Below the pieces are notes generated by a model. That model was not told where the DNA came from. It ran no database searches and saw only the letters and a program-made list of their open reading frames with translations. Made by a program: the position numbers and the translations under genes. Source: Maribacter cobaltidurans (lineage in GTDB: Bacteria; Bacteroidota; Bacteroidia; Flavobacteriales; Flavobacteriaceae). Taken from it: 64,000 nt of DNA. Below are positions 17,838 through 29,200 of this stretch, one piece after another; position 1 is the first letter of the stretch; each line of letters opens with the position of its first letter. Location of the stretch: the NCBI RefSeq assembly GCF_002269385.1, contig NZ_CP022957.1, positions 553,001-617,000 on the forward strand. Reading direction: 5' to 3'.

Positions 17838-19184
17838 ATGAAAAGTTCAAAGAACAAAACCGATGTAAACCCAAATACTTCCAGAAGGGGATTTTGTAAA
17901 AACACAGCTCTTGTAGGCGCAGGTATGCTCCTACCTGGATTGGAGATGAGTGCTATGGTCAATGTTTTAAACAATAAGAAATTAAAACTTGCCGTGGTCG
18001 GTTGTGGCGGACGTGGCACTGGTGCTGCCAACCAAGCCTTAAAGGCCGATGAAAATATAGAATTGGTGGCTATGGCCGATGCTTTCCAAGACCAATTGGA
18101 CAATAGTCTTATGAACCTTCAAAAAGAATTTGAAGGCACCAAAAAAGTCAATGTTAAGGATGCCCATAAATATGTGGGTCTGGATGCCTATAAAAAAGCC
18201 ATAGATATGGCAGATGTGGTCATTTTAGCAACTACGCCCGGTTTTAGACCGTACCACTTTGAATACGCCATAAATGCAGGAAAACATGTATTCATGGAAA
18301 AACCGGTGGCCGTAGATGCACCGGGAATCCGTAAAGTATTGGAAATGGCCAAGGTGGCCAAAGAAAAAAAATTGAACGTCGTGGTTGGGCTGCAGCGCCA
18401 TTATCAGAACAATTATTTGGCCATTGCGGACAAAATAAAAGAAGGTAGTGTAGGTAAAATAGTTTCTGGCCAGGTCTATTGGAACAGTGCCGGTGTTTGG
18501 GTAAGACCAAGAAAAGAAGGGCAAACAGAACTTGAATATCAAATGCGCAACTGGTATTACTTTAACTGGCTTTGCGGGGACCATATATTGGAACAACATA
18601 TACACAATATAGATGTAGCCAACTGGTTCATTGGCGAGTATCCCATCTCAGCACAGGGCATGGGGGGAAGACAAATAAGAACAGGAAAGGACCATGGCGA
18701 AATATTTGATCACCATTTTGTTGAGTTCACCTATCCTAGTGGGGCGGTCATTGCCAGCCAATGTCGTCACCAACCTGATACTTGGTCCAAAGTGGGAGAG
18801 AATTTTCAAGGTACGAAAGGTAGTATTGAAATGAACGATGCCGGTGCCGCCAGTATTGTTGGATTGGACGGTGAAAAAATGTTCGATTACCGCAATCGTA
18901 ACGACCCTAATCCTTACCAAGTGGAGCATGACCGATTATTCGCATCCATCCGAAACAATGAGGTTATCAGTGATGCAGAGAATGGTGCAAAAAGTACCAT
19001 GACAGCAATTATGGGACGTATGGCGACCTACTCCGGAAAAGTGATTACCTGGGAAGATGCCTTGGCATCTACAAAGCTACTGATGCCCAGTGAGATTACT
19101 TGGGAATCGACCCCTCCAAGTGTTCCGGGACCGGATGGATTATACCCTATTCCGACGCCAGGAGTTACAGATGTTTTGAGTTAG
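17838..19184 (+). CDS. Tat-exported Gfo/Idh/MocA family oxidoreductase
   Basis: NAD(P)-dependent sugar oxidoreductase of 448 residues. The N-terminus has a Tat-like signal (SRRGFCKNTALVGAGML), then the Rossmann motif LAVVGCGGRGTGAA, AMADAF, ATTPGFRPYHFEYAINAGKHVFMEKPVAVD (the EKP lysine of the family) and a C-terminal beta-sheet domain with GDHILEQHIHNIDVANWF. Export with a folded, tightly bound cofactor is typical of glucose-fructose-oxidoreductase-like members. It follows the SUMF1-domain gene by 23 bp. Together with the DUF1080 gene and the exported isomerase in this window it could oxidise glycosides at C3, which is inference. It differs clearly from the GH109-type paralogue at 43382. Confidence 0.9.
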   Translation: MKSSKNKTDVNPNTSRRGFCKNTALVGAGMLLPGLEMSAMVNVLNNKKLKLAVVGCGGRGTGAANQALKADENIELVAMADAFQDQLDNSLMNLQKEFEGTKKVNVKDAHKYVGLDAYKKAIDMADVVILATTPGFRPYHFEYAINAGKHVFMEKPVAVDAPGIRKVLEMAKVAKEKKLNVVVGLQRHYQNNYLAIADKIKEGSVGKIVSGQVYWNSAGVWVRPRKEGQTELEYQMRNWYYFNWLCGDHILEQHIHNIDVANWFIGEYPISAQGMGGRQIRTGKDHGEIFDHHFVEFTYPSGAVIASQCRHQPDTWSKVGENFQGTKGSIEMNDAGAASIVGLDGEKMFDYRNRNDPNPYQVEHDRLFASIRNNEVISDAENGAKSTMTAIMGRMATYSGKVITWEDALASTKLLMPSEITWESTPPSVPGPDGLYPIPTPGVTDVLS

Positions 19185-19618
19185 GTTTTAAATTATCAAC
19201 CCATAATATTATTTTTCTAAAATTCAATAACAATACTTAAATATTTAAGGTAATATGGGTGTTGAGCTTTAGCGTAAATCTTAAAACAAACCTTTAAGTA
19301 AAGCATTAAGGCTTACGAGCTTAAGTCGTTAAACTAACTTATCGAACGGGATAATGATTTATTCCTAAAAGAAAAAACTTTGTGTATGAAAATCATAGCT
19401 TCATGGGTCGGGTTTTATCGCCTTTAAAATCTAGATATTCTGGGAGATTTCAATTTATATAAGTTTGTAGGATCCAAATTACATACTTGAAATATGTGCA
19501 ACTGTTTTATATATCACATTGGAAAAAACGAAATAATCATAGATTTTCTTACAATATGAACTTTGGTCATAAAACAAGAATGATTTTCACCCCTACACTT
19601 AAATTGAACACTTAGAGA
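19185..19618. other. AT-rich intergenic region, no gene seen
   Basis: About 430 bp between the Gfo/Idh and GH31 genes with no credible coding frame on either strand and no repeat I could recognise. The spacing suggests that GH31 has its own promoter. Confidence 0.5.
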
Positions 19619-21235
19619 ATGAGAAAAACACTGTTGGTTTTATTGATAGTAATGTCAACTTTTAAAGCATTTACCCAACACGGGGAAAAAGTTGAAATAG
19701 CAATGCTAAAAGGCGAGTATTGGTGGGGTGGGCTTAGTGCTATTGGTTATAATACCCCTTATGATTCAACTAGCATTGCAACCCTTGATCTTTGGGGAGA
19801 TAATAAAGGAAACCAAGCACAACCTTTACTTCTGTCAAGCAAAGGAAGGTATGTTTGGAGTGAATATCCAATAAAGTATTCCTTTGAGAAAGGAAAAATA
19901 ACCGTAACCACCAGATCTGGAGAAATCCAATTTGGAAGTGCCGGTAAGAATTTGTTGGATGCTTTCAACTTTGCCGTTTCCAATTTTTTTCCTCCAAATG
20001 GAAAAATTCCTGATGAACTTTTATTTACAAAACCACAATATAACACTTGGATAGAACTGACCTATAACCAAAATGAGGATGACATTTTAGAATATGCCCA
20101 GGCAATAATCGATAAAGGATACCCCCCTGGAGTACTCATGATAGATGACAACTGGCAGGAAAGCTATGGCACATGGGAGTTTTCCCCAAGACGATTCAAG
20201 GACCCGAAATCAATGATTAAAAAACTCCACAATATGGGTTTTAAGGTTATGCTATGGGTATGCCCTTTTGTAAGTGCAGATACTGAAGTTTTCAGACATT
20301 TAGCAAAAGAAGGAATGTTGTTGCTGGATGGAGATAAAACACAGGAGGTATTATGGGCAAACACAAAAAACAAAGCGGCAATCATTCGCTGGTGGAATGG
20401 GGCAAGTGCTTGCCTAGATTTAAGCAATCCAAAAACACAGGACTGGTTTGAAGATAGACTAAAATATTTGATGGATGAATATGGAGTTGATGGATTCAAA
20501 TTTGATGCAGGCGATGCCGATTTTTACACGAATGATATTTTGTCATTTGTACCGGGATTAAGTCCAAATGATCATACAACTTATTTTGCAAAATTGGGAT
20601 TGCAGTTTCCTTTGAATGAGTATAGAGCGTCTTGGAAAATGGCAGGGTTGCCCTTAGCACAGCGACTAAGGGATAAAAATCATAATTGGAATGACCTTCA
20701 AAAACTTATTCCAGATTTAATGTCTCAAAGTATTATGGGCTATGCATACACATGTCCTGATATGATTGGTGGAGGTGAATATCAATCATTTCAAAATGTT
20801 ACCACTATAGATGAAGAATTGGTGGTGCGTTCCGCCCAAGTACACGCCCTGATGCCAATGATGCAATTTTCTGTTGCACCTTGGCGGGTCCTTTCAGAAG
20901 AAAACAACAGAATATGCCTTGAAGCCGCTTTACTGCATGTTAAAATGGGGCCATTAATTCTAAATTTGGCAAAAAAAGCTTCAAGGACCGGGGAACCCAT
21001 CGTAAAACCAATGGCCTTAGCATATCCAAATAGTGGTTATGAAAACATAAATGACCAATTTGTGCTAGGGGATCAAATATTAGTTGCTCCTGTTGTTCAA
21101 AAAGGAAGGCGTAATCGCAAGGTAATTTTACCAAAAGGCACATGGACAGATGATAAAGGTAAAAAATACAGAGGAGGAAGATCCGTTGAAATTGAAGTTC
21201 CCATGAATCGCATACCCTACTTTACCAAGAAATAA
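19619..21235 (+). CDS. Glycoside hydrolase family 31
   Basis: Secreted or periplasmic alpha-glycosidase of 538 residues with a signal peptide ending AFTQ. It is shorter than most GH31 enzymes (650-900), with a reduced N-terminal domain. The catalytic barrel shows GYPPGVLMIDDNWQ, FKVMLWVCPFVS, and YGVDGFKFDAGDADFY where D296 matches the family nucleophile, then GYAYTCPDMIGGG and the C-terminal DQFVLGDQILVAPVV. GH31 includes alpha-glucosidases, xylosidases, alpha-galactosidases and alpha-GalNAcases; the local GH36 and GH109 genes point to an alpha-galactosyl or GalNAc linkage, but the sequence alone does not decide. It is convergent with the DUF5009 gene. Confidence 0.92.
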   Translation: MRKTLLVLLIVMSTFKAFTQHGEKVEIAMLKGEYWWGGLSAIGYNTPYDSTSIATLDLWGDNKGNQAQPLLLSSKGRYVWSEYPIKYSFEKGKITVTTRSGEIQFGSAGKNLLDAFNFAVSNFFPPNGKIPDELLFTKPQYNTWIELTYNQNEDDILEYAQAIIDKGYPPGVLMIDDNWQESYGTWEFSPRRFKDPKSMIKKLHNMGFKVMLWVCPFVSADTEVFRHLAKEGMLLLDGDKTQEVLWANTKNKAAIIRWWNGASACLDLSNPKTQDWFEDRLKYLMDEYGVDGFKFDAGDADFYTNDILSFVPGLSPNDHTTYFAKLGLQFPLNEYRASWKMAGLPLAQRLRDKNHNWNDLQKLIPDLMSQSIMGYAYTCPDMIGGGEYQSFQNVTTIDEELVVRSAQVHALMPMMQFSVAPWRVLSEENNRICLEAALLHVKMGPLILNLAKKASRTGEPIVKPMALAYPNSGYENINDQFVLGDQILVAPVVQKGRRNRKVILPKGTWTDDKGKKYRGGRSVEIEVPMNRIPYFTKK

Positions 21236-21379
21236 TAATAAGTTTATATAGGACAAGGCAAAAACAAATATAAGTTTTCAAATGTAGAACCGCACAGCCC
21301 TTATGGCCTCCACTTCCTCAATTCCAAATCGGCTATGGCACGTATTAAAATTTTTAAAATCCGAACAATTAAAAGAAGG

Positions 21380-22483
21380 TCAAATTTTAAAATAAATTTT
21401 GTGCTTATTTAAAAAGTAAGTTATATACCAGAAAATGAAGAGCACAAAGAGGGCATTTAGGACAAGTATCAAGTCTTCAGGAAAGTTGAGTGCACCAAAA
21501 ATTCCTTCAGTAAATATTAGCCCGAAACCTCTAAACCATTGTATGCCCACTGTTTCCGAAAACAGATAAATAAAAATAGAATTGGTACCTACAACAGCAA
21601 AAATCTGCAACCATTTTTTATGATTATTACGTACGTCTATATACCAATAGAATAAAGCCAAGGCTAAAAGGGTATATCCACCAGAAACCAAGGTAAACGA
21701 AGTTGTTGCTATTCTTTTTACAATAGGAGTTATACCCGTCAAATCTAGCATATAGCCACTTAGTAGTAAAATAAAAGCCCCTATCACGAACAATTTCAAT
21801 TTCTCATGTTCTGAACGTTTTGACAGTAATAATTGTCCACAAACAACGCCCCATATAGTGTGTGCGGCTGTTGGGATGAAATTTATGGTGACCCAACCGC
21901 CATTATTAATTTTGCCCATCAAAACCATATCCATGAAGGATCCAAAGCTCTCCCCATTATTATACGGATTCTGGAAGTCATACATTCTATACAATACCTC
22001 TGTAAGAACAAGCAATCCCACGGATATTAAAAGCTGATATTTATGGGGAAGGTTCATAATCGCATATGCAATAAGAATTGTGAATGCCAATTGTACCAAT
22101 ACGTTCCATAATTCCCAAACCAACTCATGACTATAGACACAGTGCAATAAAACACCAAACGAAAACAATAGAAAACAACGCTTAAGGATATGTTTGGTTA
22201 CTTCACCTCTAGAACCCATTGCAAGCCTTTTTCGCAAAGAAAATGGCATGGCAACTCCCACAATGAACATAAAAAATGGTTGAATCAAATCCCAAAAACG
22301 CAGCCCGTGCCATGGATGATGGTGTAATTGCAATGCCACGGGCTCTAAGAAGGTATCCTTGGCAAAATCATAAAAATTGTGATGGAAACCGGCCGCTTCC
22401 GCAATGAGTAAAAACATGGTGAAGCCCCTAAAGACATCTAATGAGAATAAACGATTGGATAATTTTTGGTTTGATACTTCCAT
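21380..22483 (-). CDS. DUF5009 / HGSNAT-like membrane acyltransferase
   Basis: Integral membrane protein of 367 residues with about ten hydrophobic segments. It begins with the family signature RLFSLDVFRGFTMFLLIAE and has LRFWDLIQPFFMFIVGVAMPFSL with conserved His and Asp. The relative heparan-alpha-glucosaminide N-acetyltransferase moves acetyl groups across membranes, and bacterial members occur in glycan loci (NagX). A role in acetylating or handling amino sugars fits the GalNAc-type genes nearby but is inference. It lies 186 bp after the VCBS gene on the same strand, probably the last gene of the SusCD operon. Confidence 0.82.
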   Translation of the reverse strand: MEVSNQKLSNRLFSLDVFRGFTMFLLIAEAAGFHHNFYDFAKDTFLEPVALQLHHHPWHGLRFWDLIQPFFMFIVGVAMPFSLRKRLAMGSRGEVTKHILKRCFLLFSFGVLLHCVYSHELVWELWNVLVQLAFTILIAYAIMNLPHKYQLLISVGLLVLTEVLYRMYDFQNPYNNGESFGSFMDMVLMGKINNGGWVTINFIPTAAHTIWGVVCGQLLLSKRSEHEKLKLFVIGAFILLLSGYMLDLTGITPIVKRIATTSFTLVSGGYTLLALALFYWYIDVRNNHKKWLQIFAVVGTNSIFIYLFSETVGIQWFRGFGLIFTEGIFGALNFPEDLILVLNALFVLFIFWYITYFLNKHKIYFKI

Positions 22484-22669
22484 GGTTGATTATTTATGGG
22501 TTGGTTATCTTTCTTCGACTATTAAAAAGAATTACTCTAATTTTTAAAGATGTGTTATTCCGTTTGCTAACGTGTGTTGCGCTTATAAGGCTATTCGGAA
22601 AAAAATCCGAACCTTTTACTATGGCCTCCCTGATAAGATTGTATCGCAATGAAAAGTGCTGGACACTCT

Positions 22670-25600
22670 TTACTGCAATGAATCATTATCATACACCGTT
22701 CTAATATTGCCTTGGTTATCCTTCAATTTTATGGCCTTAATAATATCATTCAAAAGGATACTCCTGCTGTTTTGCGACAAGTAACCCTCACCGAGATAAA
22801 ATTCCCGTTTGTAGCTTGTGCCATTATTTAAAACAATCTCGGCACTTACTATATTTGCAGGAACCTTGATACTGCTGAAAAGGCCTTTTTCTTGATTATT
22901 AAGTTCAAAGATTTTTAAAGCAGCATCATTATTGGCCACAAGCACATACATAGTACCTTCTGCATTGGTTAATCTAGTCAATGCACTGGCGTCCCAATCA
23001 TTAAAAAAACCACTTTTCTCGATAGGTAAGGTTGAGAATTGTCCTTTACCATTTCCTTTTAAAACAATTCCCTTTATGGCATCATACCTTCCTATCGAGA
23101 CTTCTGTCGTATATGAATTACCTGTTAATAATGCATCTAAATTACCATCACGATCAAAATCTTCAACAAGGATACCTTCAATTGGACCTATTTGACAGCT
23201 TTTAGGCAAAGCTTTAATTGAAAATTGTCCATTACCTAAATTTTCCAAAAATGAACTTTCAAAAAGACTGCTTCGCAATATGTAGCTACCTTCTATTTCT
23301 TCTGGGAGGAAGGCTTCTTTAAAGGTAACATCCGAATAGGATTCATAGGTTTTAAAGCGGGCCCTCATGGCATTTATTTGACCAATAATCTCATCCCGTG
23401 AGTGTACAATATATTCATCTCCATCAGTGTAATAGCTCATCACTGGGTCTATTTTCCCATTTTTATCAAAATCCTTGGCATAAATAGACACGGGTGTGTT
23501 CTTTGAAACATTATATCTATTGTTTAGACCCACATTACCCAAGAGATAATCAATGTCACCATCATTGTCAAAATCGCCACCCACCAAGCTATTCCACCAT
23601 CCGCTAGTATCCAACAAACCGGCCTTTTCTGGAGCTATATGTACTAATTTACCTTGGTTGTTATGAAATAGGGTAATGGGCATAAATTCACCTACAACCA
23701 TAAGGTCTGTCCAGCCATCATTATCATAATCGCTCCATAGGGCCGAGGTAACCATGGTAAGTTTACTCCAATTATCTATGGAAGCACTAATATCTTTAAA
23801 CCCCATTTTTCCCGTTTTGGAATCCAAAATATTTTCCAGTAGATAACTTTTTGCGGGTGTTGGATAAGATCCCGGGGTTACTCTTCCACCAATAAATAAA
23901 TCCAAATCGCCATCATGATCAAAATCCGAAGCCGTAACCACTGAACCACTGGAATTTATATCTGGAAAATCAAAAAAGCGAGTAAAATTACCTGAACCGT
24001 CATTGATGTATAGGCGATCTTGATAAGATGGACGTTCATTATCCAATGAAACCCCTCCACTTACTACGTATAAATCTAGGTCTTCGTCTCCATCCGCATC
24101 AAAGAAAAGCGCACCCATATCTTCAAAATGGGCTTCTGGGGTAAAGGAGCTAGTACTAAATTGCCCCATAGAATTTTGCAAGAACAACTTTCCTGGAAAT
24201 CCTGCAGCACCCCCAATATAGAAATCATCCATATCATCATTGTTAACATCGCCTACGGCAATTCCAGGTCCATTTCGAGAGTGCATATGAGGTAAAATAG
24301 ATTGAATCTTAAAATCTACCATAGGGTCTTCCTTATGGTTATAAGATATCTCCAAGGAATCCGTAACATTAGTGAACAAAGGAGAATCATAACTTCCAGC
24401 GCCTATTGCACCCTCCTTGATCTTTGCCGATGATTGATTGAGTGTCAACAACTGATTGGCCTTTACATTGGTCAGTATTTGTTCCCTTTCGTCTGGCCAG
24501 GTAATTTTAAGGGAATCAATGGAGTTGTATTTTCCAATGCCAAAATGCACGGTACGGTCAACCGCAGATTCGTATCCCCGACTAAGATAATGTTCATAGT
24601 ATTGGGTAATGCTGTCTGTCGTAATTTGGATAGTGGAACCTATGCCGTCCAGGTTACCCTTCTGGCCTTTTAGTTGTATACGCAAATAATTTCTGTCCCC
24701 AAATACGTCTGCAGTGTTCTCAAATAAAAAAGCCGGTTGATTTACATTGTTTACGATTAAATCCAAATCCCCATCATTGTCCAAATCAGCATAGGCAGCC
24801 CCATTCGAGCAACTGGGCGTATCAATGCCCCACGCCTCAGTTACATTTTCAAAAGTAACATCTCCCTTATTTCGATAGGCATAATTATTCAATTTGGCGG
24901 CTGGCAAATTACGAATGGATTCAAGTTTCTTCCGAAGCTTGGCTTCGTAATCACCCAAAGGATTGTCATAGATATTTTGATAGTTGATATAATCCAAGTT
25001 CCCCAGATCCCTTAAAAACCCGTTGGTCACATAAAGATCCTTAAAACCATCATTATCATAATCCGCTAAAAGGGGGCTCCAGCTCCAATCCGTACTACTG
25101 ACCCCTGACATAAAACCGATTTCACTGAACTCTCCCATACCCCTATTAAGTTGTAATGTATTACGACTATACTGTGGATCATATCCTGCATTCAACATCA
25201 ATTGAAACCTATCATATCCTGTGGATGAAATAATTAACTTTTGTCTTTTATTGTCTTCGGGTCTCATATCCAGCACGAGTATATCAGACTTACCATCATT
25301 GTTAATATCGGCTACATCATTTCCCATCCCGGCATAGGAGGTATGGTTAATGTATTCACTGAGTTTATTTTTAAAAGTTCCGTCTTTCTGGTTAATGTAA
25401 AGTAAATCACTACCTATGAAGTCGTTGGATATATAAATGTCTGGCCAACTATCATTGTTGATATCCGAAACACCTATTCCTAGGCCATACCCTTCCGTAA
25501 GTATTCCGGCATCCATAGTCACATCTTTGAACGTCCCATTCCCCTCATTTCTGTATAGGCGGTCATTGCTTATGGATTCACCGTTCAGCTTTCTTTGTTG

Positions 25601-26206
25601 ACTTACATTAACACTTTGTTCGTAAGCCGCTGGATTGACCAATAAATACATGTCCAAATCTTGGTCTTTATCATAATCGAAGAATGCAGCGTGCATGGAT
25701 TGCCTGGTATCCGCGAGGCCATATTCCGAAGCCTTTTCTTCAAAAGTTAAATCACCCTTATTTATATACAACAAATTAGCTCTCTCGGATTCTTGAGCTC
25801 CTCCAGATACACATAAATAAATGTCCAACAATCCGTCTTGATTGATATCTACCATAGTAACCCCTGTTCCCCAACTGGAATTAAGAATTCCAGCCGTTTC
25901 ACTGATATCCTCAAACTTAAGCCCCCCTTTGTTCAAAAAGAGTCGCCCGGATACCATATTACCACTTAAATAAACATCCGGTAAACCATCATTGTTAATA
26001 TCCCCTACCGCTACCCCTGCACCTGTATATATGTTCATGAATTCAAACACATTGACGCTGTCATTCTCAATGATCGTATTTTCAAATTCCAAACCGGTAT
26101 CTTTTGGCGATAGCAGTCTAAACAATTTAGGATCCTTACGACCACAGGAAATAACAATGGAAAATATTCCTATTAGAACAACTAGCGATGCGTAACTCCT
26201 TTTCAT
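22670..26206 (-). CDS. Giant VCBS/FG-GAP repeat surface lipoprotein, paralogue 1
   Basis: Lipoprotein of 1178 residues (lipobox VISC near residue 20) built from many FG-GAP/VCBS blades with Ca2+-binding DxDxDG-like loops (DINNDGLPDVY, DYDKDQDLDMY, DFDNDGDIDYL). An ASPIC/UnbV-type segment lies about residues 505-590 (HFGIGKY ... LKITWPDEREQ). A second propeller block follows, and the C-terminus repeats an ASPIC-like GEGYLSQ element. Such proteins are probably surface glycan-binding partners of SusC/SusD in marine Bacteroidota. Its ATG overlaps the TGA of the upstream paralogue (ATGA), so the two are translationally coupled. No catalytic residues are identified. Confidence 0.88.
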   Translation of the reverse strand: MKRSYASLVVLIGIFSIVISCGRKDPKLFRLLSPKDTGLEFENTIIENDSVNVFEFMNIYTGAGVAVGDINNDGLPDVYLSGNMVSGRLFLNKGGLKFEDISETAGILNSSWGTGVTMVDINQDGLLDIYLCVSGGAQESERANLLYINKGDLTFEEKASEYGLADTRQSMHAAFFDYDKDQDLDMYLLVNPAAYEQSVNVSQQRKLNGESISNDRLYRNEGNGTFKDVTMDAGILTEGYGLGIGVSDINNDSWPDIYISNDFIGSDLLYINQKDGTFKNKLSEYINHTSYAGMGNDVADINNDGKSDILVLDMRPEDNKRQKLIISSTGYDRFQLMLNAGYDPQYSRNTLQLNRGMGEFSEIGFMSGVSSTDWSWSPLLADYDNDGFKDLYVTNGFLRDLGNLDYINYQNIYDNPLGDYEAKLRKKLESIRNLPAAKLNNYAYRNKGDVTFENVTEAWGIDTPSCSNGAAYADLDNDGDLDLIVNNVNQPAFLFENTADVFGDRNYLRIQLKGQKGNLDGIGSTIQITTDSITQYYEHYLSRGYESAVDRTVHFGIGKYNSIDSLKITWPDEREQILTNVKANQLLTLNQSSAKIKEGAIGAGSYDSPLFTNVTDSLEISYNHKEDPMVDFKIQSILPHMHSRNGPGIAVGDVNNDDMDDFYIGGAAGFPGKLFLQNSMGQFSTSSFTPEAHFEDMGALFFDADGDEDLDLYVVSGGVSLDNERPSYQDRLYINDGSGNFTRFFDFPDINSSGSVVTASDFDHDGDLDLFIGGRVTPGSYPTPAKSYLLENILDSKTGKMGFKDISASIDNWSKLTMVTSALWSDYDNDGWTDLMVVGEFMPITLFHNNQGKLVHIAPEKAGLLDTSGWWNSLVGGDFDNDGDIDYLLGNVGLNNRYNVSKNTPVSIYAKDFDKNGKIDPVMSYYTDGDEYIVHSRDEIIGQINAMRARFKTYESYSDVTFKEAFLPEEIEGSYILRSSLFESSFLENLGNGQFSIKALPKSCQIGPIEGILVEDFDRDGNLDALLTGNSYTTEVSIGRYDAIKGIVLKGNGKGQFSTLPIEKSGFFNDWDASALTRLTNAEGTMYVLVANNDAALKIFELNNQEKGLFSSIKVPANIVSAEIVLNNGTSYKREFYLGEGYLSQNSRSILLNDIIKAIKLKDNQGNIRTVYDNDSLQ

Positions 26207-29200
26207 TGAACTGGCCCTATTTCTTGTTCATTACCCTGATTATCAATAACAATTACGGAAGTAGCATTCCTTGGAATTGGAAATACCCTACTGGGTTGGG
26301 ACAAATATCCAGAGGAACGAAGGAATTCAAATCTCTGAACCGAACCATCTGCATGTTTGATTATTGCTGCAACCTCATTGTCTTTGGGATGATAAAATTT
26401 AGCTGACGGGCCCTCATATTCCATAACAGCAAGAGGTCCGTTGTTGATCCCAGCTAATATAAGCTCCTGATCTCCATATCTAAGATTGACCAATGACTTG
26501 GCATCCCCTTTTACAAAAAAACCACTTTCTTTAGATTCAATAAGCCTAAAGTTCCCGGTTCCATTACCCGCTAGAAACCAACCAATGGAGGCATCATATT
26601 GCCCTGAAAATACTTCACCGCTATAAAAATTGCCCACAGCAAGTACATCCAAATGACCATCATTGTTATAATCGCCCACCAAGGTGCCATACATCGGAGC
26701 TGTTTGCGCCATTTTGGGTAATGTGGATAGCTTAAACTTACCATTTCCCAAATTCTCCAAATAGCTATTGGCAAAGGTCTCACTTTTAACAATGTAAGCG
26801 TTCTCCAGTTCCTCTTCCAGAAAGGATTCCTTAAAAGTAGCTTCTGCATAATCGGCATAGGTCCTAAACCTAGCCCTCATGGCCGTAATTTGCTTGATAA
26901 GGTCGTTTCGTGTGTGGGCCACATATTGCTCCCCTTTTATATAATAGCTCATTACCGGATCAATCTGTCCATTTTTATCGAAATCCTTGGCGTAAATACG
27001 AAGGGGTTCCTCCGAACTTATTTCGTAGCGATTATTCAAACCAAAGTTTCCAAGAATATAGTCCATATCACCATCCTCATCAAAATCTCCAGTACTTATG
27101 CTGTTCCACCAACCATGACTATTTTTAAGATTGGCTGTATCCGTTATTTCCTTTAATACCCCCTTGGTATTCTCAAAGATACGTATGGGCATAAATTCCC
27201 CGACCACAATCAAATCAGGCCAATTATCATTGTTGAAATCGGTCCACAGTGCGGCCGTTACCATTCCCAAATCCTTCAATTGGGCATTACTTACATCTTC
27301 ATCAAATGTTATTTTCCCATTCTTGCTATTGTTTTTTAGAAGTGTGCTTTGGGGAATAAGGGGATATTCCCCCGGGCTCACCCTTCCGCCAACAAAAAGA
27401 TCCATTAAACCATCCCGATCATAATCTGCCGAAGCCACTACAGCACCACTAGCACTGTTTTTGGGCAAACCATAATTTCTTTTAAAAGTGCCCATACCGT
27501 CATTTTCATAGAATCGGTCCTCATATAGTTCATTGTTTTCGTTAAAACTACTGCCCCCACTAACCACATATAAATCCTGATCACCATCGTTATCCGCATC
27601 AAAAAACAAAGAGCCCATGTCTTCATATTCTGGGGCTTGGAGACTTATTGTGTCAAATTGCCCATCCCCCTGCTGTATCATAAGGGCTCCCGATTGTCCT
27701 GCGGCACCTCCAACAAAAAAATCTTCCAATCCGTCTCCATTAATGTCCGCAACAGCAAGACCCGGCCCGTTTCTGGAATGCATGTGCGGCAATAAGGCCT
27801 GGACCTTATAATCCACAAAATTATCTTCCTGATGGACAAAATGAATTAAGGTAGTGTCTTTGGGATAGAATTTATACGGAGTCCCTTCGTTCGCCTTAAT
27901 CTGATTTGAATCCAATTCCGATGCCTTTTTGTAATCTAGGTCATACTCCTGACCAGTAAGAAGATCCTTCAAAATCTGCTTTTTACCATCTGGCCAAGTA
28001 ACAATAACCGTATCTATTTTTTTGACATCACCTAGCCCAAAATGCATTCCAGGCTCCACAGAGGAAAGATAACCCCTATAGGGCGTGTTATACCCAACTT
28101 GTTTTTTTTGACTGTAGCGAATTTCAACTTGACTCCCAAGGCCATCCCTATTTTTGGAAGTTCCATTAAATTTAAATCGAATATAATTCCTTAATGGATT
28201 TTGGTCACTCTGATTTTCATATAATCCCGCAGGATCATCAATATTATTTACAACCAAGTCCAAATCCCCATCATTATCAAAATCTGCATAAGCGGATCCA
28301 TTGGAATACGTTGGTTCATTAAAACCAGCTTTTTCCGTAATATTTTGAAATCCTAATTCACCATTATTTCTATAAAAATAGTTTTTGATCTTAATTTCCG
28401 GTAGCTTATTCAATTCATCTATTCTAGCTTTTCTATTGGCTTCTTCGGTACCCATCGTAAGTATAGTGTTGCCATAATCCATAAAGTCCAGATTGGTGAC
28501 ATCTTGCCTATAGCCATTGGTAATATAAAGGTCCCTAAAACCATCTTGATCAAAATCCGCAATAAGTGGGCTCCAACTCCATTCGGTAGCAGAAACTCCT
28601 ACCATTTGACCTATCTCACTAAAAGTTCCGTTTCCGTTATTTAACTGTAACGTATTCCTAATGTATTGAGGTTCATATCCAAATGACACCCCTAAATTAA
28701 ACTGATCATACCGGTTGCCAACCATGGTAAGTTTCAAGCGTTTGTTTTCCTCTGGTAGCATATCAAGTACCACAACATCCATGAGACCATCATTATTGAT
28801 ATCTGCTATATCATTGCCCATACCGTTGAAGGTCAAATGTTCAAAATACTGGTTTATTTCATTTTCAAATGTTCCATCTTTTTGGTTAATATAGAGTATA
28901 TCCGGAGTAAGAAAATCATTGGAAATATAGACATCGGGCCATCCATCTGCATTAAAATCGAATATTTCCACTCCAAGGCCAAAACCTTCAATTAAAATAT
29001 TGGCATCCTTAGACACATCCGTGAAAGTGTTATCGCCGTTGTTTCTGAACAATTTGTCCATAGACGGAGCCTTACCCGTTTTTTCCAATGGTCGCGCTGT
29101 ATTGCGATTAAAGTCAACCAATGCATTATTTAGCAAGTACATGTCCAAATCCCCATCCAAATCATAATCAAAAAAAGCTGCTTGTACAGAATATGCATCA